The translations under genes were made by a program, and so were the position numbers. A DNA stretch of 64,000 nt. Source: Gnetum montanum (taxonomy: Eukaryota; Streptophyta; Gnetopsida; Gnetales; Gnetaceae). The stretch covers positions 1,112,311 to 1,176,310 of the forward strand of contig MNCI01008335.1 in the NCBI GenBank assembly GCA_015680685.1. The letters are read 5' to 3'. Below the pieces are notes generated by a model. It was given only the letters and a program-made list of their open reading frames with translations. It had not been told where the DNA came from and searched no databases. Every line of letters begins with the position of its first letter. The stretch's first letter is position 1. Of this stretch, positions 11,949 through 22,759 are shown in pieces.

Positions 11949-14629
11949 ATGGCCCCCAAAAGAGGAGCATAAAAAGAACTTCCATGACCAGTAAGCAAAA
12001 GACCATGAGGCAGTGCAAGCAGACAAGTATGCGAGCAAAACCCACAAGAAAAATAAGGAGAGTAGGAGGCACAATCTTTAGTATTCATTAGCAAGCTCCT
12101 ACCACAAAGCAATTTGCTCAAGTAGAAGTAGACATTCCACAAGTTCTCCTCCATGGACAACAACTCATACTATCACTTGAATGCCTTTAGGCTATTCAAG
12201 AAAAATCCATCATGTCAACAGTAATTGTGGAACTTAACTTTGGTCCATTTTTGGAATTTTTTCTAGAAGGTGTTAAGGCCCAACTTTAGTCATCTCCTTT
12301 GTGGCTTAATCTAAAAAAAATGGGAAGTGGTATTTAGGAGAAACACTAGTTTTGGAAAAATTTGAGAAGCAAATGCTATAGTCAAAATTGAAGGGATCTT
12401 AGTGTCTTACTCAGTTAAGGTAATTACAGAGGTATTGACATAGATGCTAGGACGCTATGGTTGCAATGGGCAAATGGCAAGGACAATAAAGAATAAATTG
12501 AACTAACTACAAAAGAAAAGATCTAGTTTAAAATTGGCACTTATCACCTATTTCCTACCAACAGATTGAACCGAATCTTTACATATGCGGTTAGAGGTAG
12601 TGCAATATTAATGGGAAATTTCAATGCAAACATTGCTTACCTTTACTTCACAGAAATCCAAAGGTGGTTTAAGGAGAAGAAGGTAGGGAAGTTAACACTT
12701 CCATTCCCTTTCCTTATTCGAAAGTTATGCAAATGAGCTGGCATCCTAGGGTATACCAATTATGCATTAAGGAATTCACAAAATGCTTATTATGCCAAAA
12801 TGCTCAAGCCAGTGCCTTCTAAAATGGACCAAATAGAAGAACAACTAAGTATTGAGGAGACTACCCAAACCATAAGAGAACAATAGTACCAACCATAAGT
12901 TCCACCACCACCACTGCAAGATTATAGGCCTTCAGTGAGTCATTTGCAACAAATTGTAGAAATAATTAGTTGGGGAAGTAGGAAAGAGGCCAATTTATTC
13001 AAAGTAATTGATGATGTAGTCAGGGTAACCATCTTAACAAATCTTACTAGCGGAAAAATATCATTACAATCAACAGGAGAGGCCTAGTGGTTACAATAGA
13101 TTTTCGAGAACATTGTATAGTTCCAAGTGGTGCTTGAATCTGGAGAAGGAGCCACAATTATGGTCATGTAGCATCATAATGTAGTAAGAGTCATAGAAGT
13201 TATCAACGGATCATATTAAAGAATTTTTCAATGTACCTGTTGTGCTACCAACTGATTTTTCTAGAACCAAAAATGCTCAAATGATAGCGAATACCTCTAT
13301 GACTCCTGTAGAACATGAAGATGTGTTAGATAGATTGTTGCAAACTAGATAGGTTATGAAAAATCTCTTTGACATTTCTATTAATGTCATTGCAACATAG
13401 TTTCAATTAATTACCACCAAAGGAAAATTGATCATGGCTGAAACCAAGGTAGAGCATGCTAAGAATGAGCTTTGCAAATTACAAGAAGAGATTGTAGGCC
13501 TGAGAGTAAAAAGGAGAGATACAACTTAGTTCATTGCATCAAAACAATAAGCATAATTCAAAACTAAGTAGATTAATTACCTCCTTAAGAATAATAAAGA
13601 GATGGGGAATGAGAAAGAAATGATAGTATGGGATGCTTTAGCAAATAAAGCCCAAACATATGCCTATGCTAAAGCACTTACTACCTTACAAGAGGAAAAT
13701 AAAAAACTCATTTCAAATAACATGCAGTTGACCATTGTTGAAAAATAGAAGAATATTTTTGAAGAGAGCATCCACCAGCTAAAAGAACAATTGGTGAGGA
13801 TCAACCAAGTTATGAGCTATCCCACAAGAGAAAATAGAATCCTCTCCATGAAGGAGGTACACATCATCCATCAGAAGTCAACTATTAAAATTAGTGCATG
13901 GTATAATGAGGCAAGAAAGCATGAAAAGTTCAAGGAACACTTCCTAGAATAGGTGGGAATGTATAACAAATTAATAAGAAAGAGATCTAGATGGCGAAGG
14001 CCAGAATTAATTCCATATCAGCATAAAATCCAAAATGGTAGTCCATCTTGGACAGCATGGCCCACACCTATAAAGCGGAAGTAAAAAATAAAGACCTGCA
14101 GATAAAGGACTTAAAAGAATACATTGGGTTAGTAAATCTCCATTATGTTAACTTAGGCATGTTGACAATAGGTAGGCCCAAAAGGAAGCTTGAACAACAA
14201 GTAGCAGTCATGTACGCCTTGTACGAGAAGAAGTTTGTAGATCGTAAAGATGCTTTACAGAACCTTCAAGTAGCAAACTCATAGCTAAATGTAGTTAAGA
14301 TTGGCTACCAGGGGTAAAAAGATGTAGTAGCAAACCTGGCCAAAAGATTAACAAATTATCATGAACTAAGAGAGAAGGCCAGAAATTTTGAAGAAGAAAT
14401 ACAATATTTTGTGGCATGGTATATTAAAGCTAATTAGATGTTTTTGCAATTGCCATGTTTGTGGAACATGTGGATCCCATTAAACATTGGTTCATCAGCA
14501 TTGACAGTTCATGATCCAAGAATGGAAGAGTAGAAATTGTAGGCACTCCTGAATTGCTACTAATTTCAGAAGCCTAATGACAAGGGGAAGCAACCAATGG
14601 AAGAGCCACCACCACTTGAAATAACATGA
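11949..14629 (+). pseudogene. E1 ORF3: transposon-protein-like domain and coiled coil (decayed)
   Basis: Begins at GTAGATGGCC, matching E3's TAGATGGC at 34765, and ends at the TGA at 14627-14629, about 890 codons with many stops. The N-terminal half has a segment RWFKEKKVGKLTLPFPFLIRKLC (about 12660-12735). Its LPFP..I.xLC core resembles the 'putative plant transposon protein' domain found in Athila-type ORFs (from memory). The second half, to about 14400, is Lys/Glu/Leu/Gln-rich coiled coil, for example the open stretch at 14048-14284 (KAEVKNKDLQIKDLKEYI). A Pro-rich tail (EEPPPLEIT) ends it. No transmembrane or signal segment is convincing, so I do not call it Env. The role is unknown. Confidence 0.65.
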
Positions 14630-14831
14630 GGCTACATCCAACTTCATCAAATTTTAGTTTGTATTGTAATGTTTTTCGTGTTATGAATGTGTCATTTTTG
14701 TAAAACACCACTACAGTGCTCAAGAGTTGTGTATAGACTAGTTAGTGTCATGTAAATCTAACTCTCAATTTTGTAAGGGACTTATCCTCCTTTTTAACTT
14801 GAGGATGAGTTTTTAGTTAGTCATGGGGATA

Positions 14832-15700
14832 TGATAAAGTCAAAAATTTGTTAGTAATGATATCGTCGTTACAATATCATATCTACAATGTCATAGATAC
14901 ATTATCGTATAAACAATATCACAGGATGCGTGCTAGCATATAAAAGCAACACTGAGGTGCACAAATCCATAATAGATTTGATAGCATAGTAGCATAACTC
15001 TTTCAATTTGTTTTCATAATTTTAGCTTTTAGAACTTAGCAGCATGTGCCTATAGTGTGATGTTAAGTGAATGAACAAATTCTTTATTTGAGTGTGATGT
15101 ACTTGGATGCATTACATGATCAAAAATAAAGATTAAGATTACTTTCCATCATTACAACAATACTTAGTTTTATTTCTACTTTTATTTAGTTTAATGTTTA
15201 CTATTTTTATAGTTATTGATATACTTTTAATGCACTTTATTATTCTTGTTGTTAAGCAAAATGAGTATGACTATTATCAAGCACTTAAGTATAGCTACTT
15301 GGTAACCCAGTAGTACTATCACTTGGTCCGTCCAGTAGTGTGGTACTTGGTAATCCCAGTAGTAGTCACATGAAGTCCAAGATGTGAATGGAAGATCAGG
15401 ACTAGTTGCTCATCACATAGGCTAGATTAGATTTGTTTACTATCACTTAGAATTAGAAATCTTTACTTTTACTTAATGTTAGCTAGGAGTAATAGGGCCA
15501 TACAACATCATATATTATATACCACATCATGAGTTAAACCATATACATTGAATTGACTAGCTCACGTGGGAAGATAATGATTGCAAACTCTAACTAATTA
15601 CTTGCATATTCACATTGCCTTATCTATGGAATTTGACCAAGATTGTGTGTGAACACTTGTATCTTGTATGGTTGGCTATTGGATTTTCCATTGTTCATTA
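14832..15700 (+). repeat. E1 3' LTR
   Basis: Begins TGATAAAGTC and ends TTCATTA (a decayed CTCATCA). The purine-rich stretch CATGGGGA (14822-14829) just before it is the likely polypurine tract. U3 hexamers start at 14859 (GATATC), 14873 (AATATC), 14887 (AATGTC), 14901 (ATTATC) and 14915 (AATATC), all 14 bp apart, then 18 bases to TATAAAA at 14939. It lacks a roughly 20-bp stretch that the 5' LTR has. Confidence 0.9.
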
Positions 15701-15726
15701 ATAGGTCTACCTCCCTACTTAATTAA

Positions 15727-16631
15727 TGATTCGTGTCAAGGGTTACGTCAACGAGGCCTCATCAATGTGGCCCTGTCGATGCAATCCTATTGATGTGGTT
15801 ATGTCGATGTGGATTTTGTTGCTTTGACGTGGCCCTGTTGACATAGTGTTTGTTTTCACCTATAAATACATGCTTACTAGCCACATTTATAGCAATAAGT
15901 CTCATAGTTGCAGCAGAGCTCTTGTAGTTTTCTTGTTTGAAAGTTAAAATATTTTTGTAAGTTCCTGCAGTAGGAGTCAAAGAGTGTATGAATCTTTTTT
16001 CGAGCACTATTGTACCTGAGAATGACAGTGTGTGCAACAATAAAGATGAGCTTTCTAATAAACCTTGTAGCACTTTGAAATAGATTAATTATTCCCTTTA
16101 TGCATTTAATGTTTTAAGTAATTTCCTTTAATGTTTTAAGTCGTTAGGTAATTAATTAAGCTAAATTAAGCTAGATTAAATAACAATTAATTAAGCACAT
16201 AAGTACAACCACTTCAAGCATACACTTGGTGCTTGGTAATCTTAGTAAAGCTTAATATTTGGTAACCTAATAGTGTTAAATGTGTTCAGGATGCATATGG
16301 TAAGTGGGAATGGGTGCTTATGCTAGGATTAGTTAAATATTAAATAGTTAGGTTAAATTGATAATTAAATATCTTTAATTCTCTATTCTTTATTCTTAGG
16401 CAACTTAGAACATAAAACATAAAAGTGACAAAAATCATATGCCTCAATTGCACTCAACCATACCTTTGCATTTCACAAGTGTAATTGGGAAGACAACAAT
16501 TGCAACAACTAGTTTCACTTCCTAGAGACCAGTGTACTTAGAAGGCTATAAGTCCATGAAATTTAATTGGATCATGCATGAATGCTTAGTGATTCATATG
16601 GTTGGGAATAGGGTCTACTTAACACTCATCA
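15727..16631 (+). repeat. E3 5' LTR
   Basis: Begins TGATTCGTGTCAAGG and ends CTCATCA, 905 bp. The TATA box is at 15861. R/U5 holds GCAATAAAGATGAGCTT near 16045 and the ACTTGGTGCTTGGTAATC block near 16220, homologous in layout to the other LTRs. U3 differs in sequence from E1 and E2. Confidence 0.9.
15747..15868 (+). promoter_or_regulatory. E3 U3 promoter: seven phased hexamers and TATA
   Basis: Hexamers start at 15747 (GTCAAC), 15761 (ATCAAT), 15775 (GTCGAT), 15789 (ATTGAT), 15803 (GTCGAT), 15823 (TTTGAC) and 15837 (GTTGAC). Steps are 14, 14, 14, 14, 20 and 14, then exactly 18 bases to TATAAATA at 15861. The words vary around GTCGAC/GTYRAC, a palindrome. The 3' LTR keeps three: 37947 (ATCGAC), 37967 (GTTAAA), 37981 (GTCGAT), again 20, 14 and 18 bases to TATA at 38005. 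Confidence 0.7.
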
Positions 16632-16649
16632 TTGGCACCATTGCCGAGG
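16632..16649 (+). other. E3 primer-binding site (tRNA-Asp-like)
   Basis: TTGGCACCATTGCCGAGG directly follows the LTR. It is the best preserved tRNA-Asp-type site of the three in the window. Confidence 0.8.
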
Positions 16650-16791
16650 GCTTGTAGTTTGATAAATGCGCTATCTAGGACTTAGTGAATATTATTTGAG
16701 ATAATTGGAATGAATCCTAAAGTTGAAATCATTCGAAAAATAAAAATAATAATTATAATTAATGCACATTGAATTTTTCTTTTAATCCAAA

Positions 16792-19700
16792 ATGTCTTCT
16801 TCTCAGAAGCATGATGAATCAAATCCACAAGTGCCCCAAGAATTCAAACTGATGTACACTCATCTAGATGAGTTTATACTTGATTTCACCTTTAGCTTGC
16901 ATCAGGATGAATAATTGCAGTGGAGAGATACAAAGGGTAACGTTGTGTTGCCTCTTGACTGATCTATTGCTAGGATGCTAGTCCAAATTCTTAAGAGGTT
17001 GGGCATCTAAGATCTTCATGATGAATATGGTATGTAGGACCATAACTATTGGAACTACTATCCCACTAAAACACAATGCAAAAGAGATCAGCATCAGGAG
17101 AAGCGCCACAAAGCTACGAAGGGGAAATGGTTCACTAACCCCTTGTTCCTACTCAACCAAAATGATAAGGAGGATTCTTCCTTTGGGATTTCTTAACATG
17201 AAGATTGTCCACCCCTTGACTTTAGTGAAAGGGGCTTGGGCAAGCATCGTGAAGATGATAAACTTAAAGATCGTGACCATCATAAGTGGAGAGGAGGTGG
17301 CAAACATCATGGAGGTGGTAGTCCTCATCCATCTTTATCCTCTTCATATGCATCTTCTTCTTCCTCCTCTAAATCTGATCAACACCGTAGAGGGCAAAAC
17401 CATGATGAAGGTGGATGGTGGGATAACAATGATCGTAGAGCCCGCCATGAACAAAGGGGTAGCAAAGGACATCATAGGAATCATCAAAATTATGATGATG
17501 AAGAACCTTTGTTGGCAACTTGAAGCATGCTGAACATTGCAGAGGTAGTTAGAATTTCAACTAGACATGTGAAAGATAGTAGAATCAAGAGGTTGGATAT
17601 GAAAAATATCCCTATATTTGAAAGGGGATATAACTCGAATTTGTAGACCCATCTTTAAGCCTTTCATGATGCCTATGCCTTAAAAAATATCAAAAAAGAC
17701 TGGTAGAAACTTAAGCTATTCCCTAGGATACTCATAAAAGAATATGAAAGTTGGTACCACTCCTTGGAGCTAGAATCAATTCGCAGATGGAGTACGATGC
17801 TTGAGTTGTTCAATGAAAAATATCAAACATACTCCAAAGTGTCCAACTTTAGAAAGTAAATCCAAGGCTAGCAACAAGGAACACATGAACCCTTGGATGC
17901 AGCCATAGGCAAGTATTATTCCTTTTTGCATAGATGTCCTGGCCATGATTATTCTTAGTGAGAGTAGCTTCGCCATATCATAGATGGGCTTCGATAAAAA
18001 ATGAGAAGAACTCTTGGAGTTTATGCCCAAGGAAGACTATTAGAACTAAGAGCTTATCAGATTTAATGGCTAATTAAAATAGTTACAACAGAAGAAGGTG
18101 AGTTGAGAAAATGGAAAAGTGTTGAGCAATATAATTGGGATCTTTCCATCAAAAAAAGAGAGGTTCGATTTTGTGACAGTGAGGAGGACGCACCACTTGA
18201 TGAAGTGGTATAGTGAAAAACCTTGCTAATTTAAAAATCTATGTCTGAAATTTCATCTAAGGTTGAAAAAATGTGGGAATCTTTGGATGAAAGATTCCAA
18301 ACAGCTTTGAAAATAGCAAAGACATCTAGAGAGCAAAGTAGTGATCATGATCGCAAGAGAAGAAAAGAAGCTGAACATGCCCACCAAAGGGGTAAGGGTA
18401 AGGCTGCTACAATGGAAGAGGTTGTGGAGTTAGAATCAGATGATGATGATGGGTGTGACACTTGTCAATATGAACATTCCAAGGGTTTTTGCCCTATTGT
18501 GTCACACTTACAAGAATTTAGGATGTATGCTTTGAATCCTAGACCAGCAAAAAGGTAAGAACCTAGAAGGTTTTCTTATCCTCAAGGTAGCCCAAGGCAA
18601 TTTCACCAACAACAACAAGATTATTTTCCAAGTGGAGCTCCACCACAACCATACGAGTAGTACCATTAGTGGGTGCACCCACAATTGTGGGGGATTCCAT
18701 CACCAAGGTAGTAGTACCATTACAAAAAACTTGATCTATATGGGTACTATGTTTAACAACCCATGTCTTCGTGTGACTCTTCTTATCACACTTCTTTCGA
18801 GCATCACTACTACCCTTTGGAGTACTGTAGAAATCATTCTCTATCTACTAGAGGGGAATCCCCATATCCTTATCACCCTTCTCATCTTTCAACACATGTT
18901 CCTCCATCCTCAACCCAATTACTGCCTATTCCATCCATGCAGGGTGAAATTTCTTCACAATTGCAGCAACATAACACTACCAAGGCTGTTAACTTACAAC
19001 TAGTTCCTTAGTTGAGGGGTCTAGAAACTAGATCTCATAAAATATCATTCTTCTAAACTAATAGCCCTATAAAACCCTCACCAACTCATGCAGCTAGTCA
19101 TCCTATGTCTCCTTCATCCTCTACATCCATTCCTTTCAAAAGCCCTTCAAACTAAACACCTCCAAAGATTTGTGTAGTCATGTTAACCAATGCTGTATTT
19201 GATTGGATCAAGGCTAACAACCTTCCTAGGAAAAGGATTGATCGTGGTAGTCCTCTCATCTACTTACAGATCACTGGAAATGAGCCATGCAAGGCTCTTC
19301 TTGATTTAGGTTTTGGCATCAACTTAATTTCCCATGAAATGTACCAAGCTTGGAACTTGCCTTCTCTCAAGAAAAGCAACATCTGTTTAGAATTGGCAAA
19401 TCAGTCCATCACTATTCCCTTGGGATTAGTGGAGGACATTATTGCCACTGTTTGTGGGTGGTTAGATCCTACTGATTTCCTAGTGATCAAGGTTAAACAA
19501 TGTTGATGTGTGAATGGGCATCAAAGATTTTTTTCTAAAGATTTCCAAGGAAAATGCATTTAGAAAGATCAAGAAGAAGAGAGTTCTATGCATCGCGAAT
19601 AGTGATACTAGATGCAACTATGTGTAGAAACTCTGGTATATCAAAAGCACATCAATCAAAGCATGTAGATAGTGTATAGATGAATCTGGAACCCAAAAGT

Positions 19701-19858
19701 GCTTGTACGTAGCAACCATAAAACAGGAGGACACCTAGTGGCTAACAACTAATTCTGAAAGTAGCATACTTTGCATGTAACCTATTGAGAGCCTAACTTG
19801 TGCCTATGTTGAAAGAATGGATGAATTGCAGCAAGTTCATCACCAACTCTATGATAAT
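16792..19858 (+). pseudogene. E3 gag-protease (left part, split by E2)
   Basis: ATG at 16792 (MSSSQKHDE). The gag and protease segments stay in one frame from 16792 to 19506, broken mainly by stop codons. In order: a MYTHLDEFI.DFTFSLHQDE N-terminal motif, a His/Arg/Ser-rich basic stretch (17236-17520), capsid pieces RLDMKNIP and AFHDAYALKN (17590-17700), and a helical KVEKMWESLDERF region (18260). The zinc knuckle CDTCQYEHSKGFC is at about 18450-18490, followed by a Pro/Gln/Tyr-rich linker. The protease (19180-19506) has ALLDLGFGINLIS. A frameshift follows near 19506. Coding continues to HHQLYD at 19853, where E2 inserted; the next residues are at 29768. Confidence 0.85.
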
Positions 19859-20706
19859 TGAAGAGTGGAAAGTTACCCCTAGGCCCAACCATATGAATAC
19901 AAGCATTCACATACGATCTGGTCGAACTCCAAGGATTAAGTTCTTATGCGCTTACACAAAACAAGGATGGGTTATGCGATTGTTATCTTCCCAAGCTTAC
20001 TTGTAAGGCATGATTGTATGGTTAAGTAAACTTGAGGTATATGATTTTTATGTTTTTTATGTTTGATGTTCCTAATGCTTGAAATGGAGAAATAAAGTAA
20101 TTGAGTTAACTAATTTAATTTTACTAATCAACTACTCTCTAACTAGTCCTAACACTAGCATCCATTCCCACTTGTTGGACACATCCTGAACTAGTGTAAC
20201 ACTACTGGGATTACCAAACATTAGTCGTTATTGGGTTACCAAGTGTTTCACATATGGTCAAAGTGGTCGTACTGAGTGTGCTAATTCATTGATAATTAAC
20301 AATTCAATAAAATAACATTAATTAACTAATGAGAGTAGCCAGTAATAGTAAATAACATTTAAGTAAAATAATTAAGCTATTTTGAATGTTTCAAGGTTTA
20401 TCACAAAGTTAATTTTTATTTCTAAACACAAGGTATGCTCAAGTACACAATGCTCAAATAAAGATTTGTTCACTTTATGACTTCTACTACAGACACTCAG
20501 AAATAATTCTAACTTTGGAAAGGAAAAACTATAAGAGTTTAGCTAAGGGACTAAGAAATTCGTACGAAATCAAGTGCCCTCATATCTTATTTATAGACGA
20601 CGAGACAAGCTCAGATATCACATGTCTGATATCACTTTGGCACCTTCGATATCGCATACCTGATATTGAGGGTCTGATATCGCGGGTCCGATATCATGAC
20701 TCATCA
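19859..20706 (-). repeat. E2 3' LTR
   Basis: On the minus strand it begins TGATGAGTCATGATATC and ends CCACTCTTCA, 848 bp. The polypurine tract lies just outside (CATGGGGCTA on the minus strand, about 20707-20716). The 5' LTR partner is about 50 bp shorter because of a deletion in the U3 hexamer array. Confidence 0.92.
20588..20695 (-). promoter_or_regulatory. E2 U3 promoter: six GATATC hexamers and TATA
   Basis: Plus-strand starts: 20614, 20628, 20648, 20662 (GATATT), 20676 and 20690; all others are perfect GATATC. Counted away from the TATA box (TATAAATA on the minus strand, 20588-20595) the gaps are 18 bases, then steps 14, 20, 14, 14, 14. The other E2 LTR retains three (29717, 29731, 29751) with the same 18, 14, 20 ruler from TATA at 29691-29698. 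GATATC is its own reverse complement. Confidence 0.75.
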
Positions 20707-22619
20707 TAGCCCCATGGCTGAATGAAAACTCATCCTCGAGTTCCTTAAAAAATATTGGGAAGGTATGGGATTATTGACTAAACAACAACTGATGGTGACA
20801 TGAAATGACGAACTCAAAGTGCCTGGTGAATGGATCGAAAAACATATTACAACATTGGTGTTCATAACCATTATGGTGAACACTATACATAAATGACATC
20901 TAGTTCCTCATTTGATAGCTTGAAGAGAGAGAGAAAAGAAAATGAAACATGTTGCTACCGATGTAAAAAATGTGCACACTATTGTTCATCCATAGCCACA
21001 TGATCAAGCTTGTTCCTTGCACAAACGCTCTAGCTCCAGTCCATCCTGAGTGCTCCCTCCTATCCCAGTCCATTGTTCATGTGATTGCCATTTGCACACA
21101 CAACACAGTCACTAATTAGCAAGGATAGATAAGATATAGTGTAATTAATACCTTGCCTCGATATGAAGCACCTTGGCTAGGTTGTGGGTATGGAAAATAC
21201 TGGGTTAGAGGTTTGTAATTGATAACTACCTAAGGTGTAGGGGTGAGATAAGTAATGTAATGGAAAAAATTGCGACATGCCCCCATGACTAAGAGTGAAC
21301 CTCTGGTAGCAATAGGGTGGAAAAGGAAAGAATAAGAAAGATGAGAGAGATAACAATGGTGAAGCCAATAAAACAAAAACAAAAATAGATGTCATGGATG
21401 GGTGAAATGAGAAATAGTTGATTGTAGGAAATGTTTAAGGGAAAGAACTTAACAATCACATAAAAAAGGAATGCCAATGGATTCTTCCCAAAGTAGGTTC
21501 ATGCCCCTGATGCCTTGACAAACCCACAAACCAAAGAGTCTATAGGCTTTAGGAATGTCATATGGAAACAATGGTTAAGAACTTATCCACAAGAATTTAC
21601 TAAAGAATAATAATGCATCAACCAAGATATAGACTAATCATAAAATCAGCAATGAGGTGGAATATGTAAAGCAATACAGAAAGAGAGAATGGAATGGAAT
21701 GGAATCCCAAAATCAAGCTTGTGTAAAGTTCCTTGTGTATTATGTGATTTAGGTGACTTAATAAAATTTGGCCCAAATCCAGATTAAAACTAACCACATC
21801 TAGTGACCTTGCATCAATACACTTGACCAACCCATCCTCTTGAAGAAACGAGAATGCTTTCACAAAACAACCACCATTCCAAAAGGAGAAGAATAGAGAA
21901 ACAAGAAGTGAGAAAGGGTTGTAGTTAGAGGGAACCTTCAGGCATGGGTAACATGTCTTTCCAGTGCCATAACTAGTGCTTGTAGCACATGTTACTTTAT
22001 TATGTCTAAGGGGTGTGCTTTGAATTCCCACCAATATTTTTTTTGAGTGAGAACCACACCATGCAAATACTTATTTTATTTAATTAACTTCCTGATATTG
22101 GTTAATAGTGGAATGGTGGAAAACCTATGAAAAACATCCAAGGACCCAAGAGAATAGCTAGCATAAATGCATCGAATCCCCTTGAAGTCACATCCTTTTC
22201 AATCCATTTGTATGTTTCCTTGGTTTGAAGAATACCAAGCCACCAATTCATAATAAGTTTGTTTAGAAAAAGGGACAGTACATTTCCAAAAAAAGGGAGA
22301 CCATAGAGTTATATGGATGAATTGGTGATGTGGACTCATTGCTTGTTTTATCAAAAGAAAACATATCTTCGCATCAACATTAGAAGTCAAAGGTAAAAAC
22401 CAAACATTAGTAATCAACACCATTATAGCACAATCCACCATCATGAGCACTTATTATACGATGAGTGAGAGTAATTCAAATAAAATGTAATAGAGAAAGA
22501 AATAGTAAAAATGCTAATGATGGTGTAAGACAAAAAAAAGTGAAGATGAAGAATGTGTAAAATAAAAATGTGTAAAATAAAAAAGACAAAGGAACTGAGG
22601 GCTTAGAATGGTTACCATT
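20707..22619 (-). other. E2 spacer between integrase and 3' LTR, lacks ORF3
   Basis: No coding domain seen on either strand. The LTR-proximal end shares CCCATACCTTCCCAA and GGATGAGTTTTCATT with the sequence after ORF3 in E3 (37850-37910), so the downstream flank of ORF3 is kept while ORF3 is missing. The integrase-proximal end has the same T-rich stretch (A-rich on plus, about 22490-22590). E4 has the same short layout. Confidence 0.65.
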
Positions 22620-22759
22620 AGTGGCCATCTCCCCCATGACTGAGTTGGAAGGAGGAGATTTGAAATGATGATCAAGGTTGTCCATTAATAGAGGTAGTGT
22701 TAGTATTGGCTAATTTAGGCTCATGGAAAGGTTTGGTTTGTTGGATGTTGACTAATAAT

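Larger units (their letters stand above)
5375..15700 (+). mobile_element. E1: Athila/Tat-like LTR retroelement lacking pol
   Basis: LTRs at 5375-6263 and 14832-15700 flank a decayed interior, with a perfect 5-bp target-site duplication ATAGG (5370-5374 and 15701-15705). The order is 5' LTR, tRNA-Asp-like primer site, gag, protease, spacer, ORF3, 3' LTR. RT, RNase H and integrase are absent: the protease relic ends near 9360 and the post-integrase spacer starts near 9760. The LTRs differ by many substitutions and small gaps (very roughly 15-20% by eye), so the insertion is old. Whether pol was lost before or after insertion cannot be told from one copy. Confidence 0.9.

Noticed and set aside
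11949-14629. ORF3 as a retroviral-type envelope gene
   Set aside because: Despite the position, no signal peptide, membrane span or cleavage motif is visible; the coiled coil is highly charged and soluble-looking.
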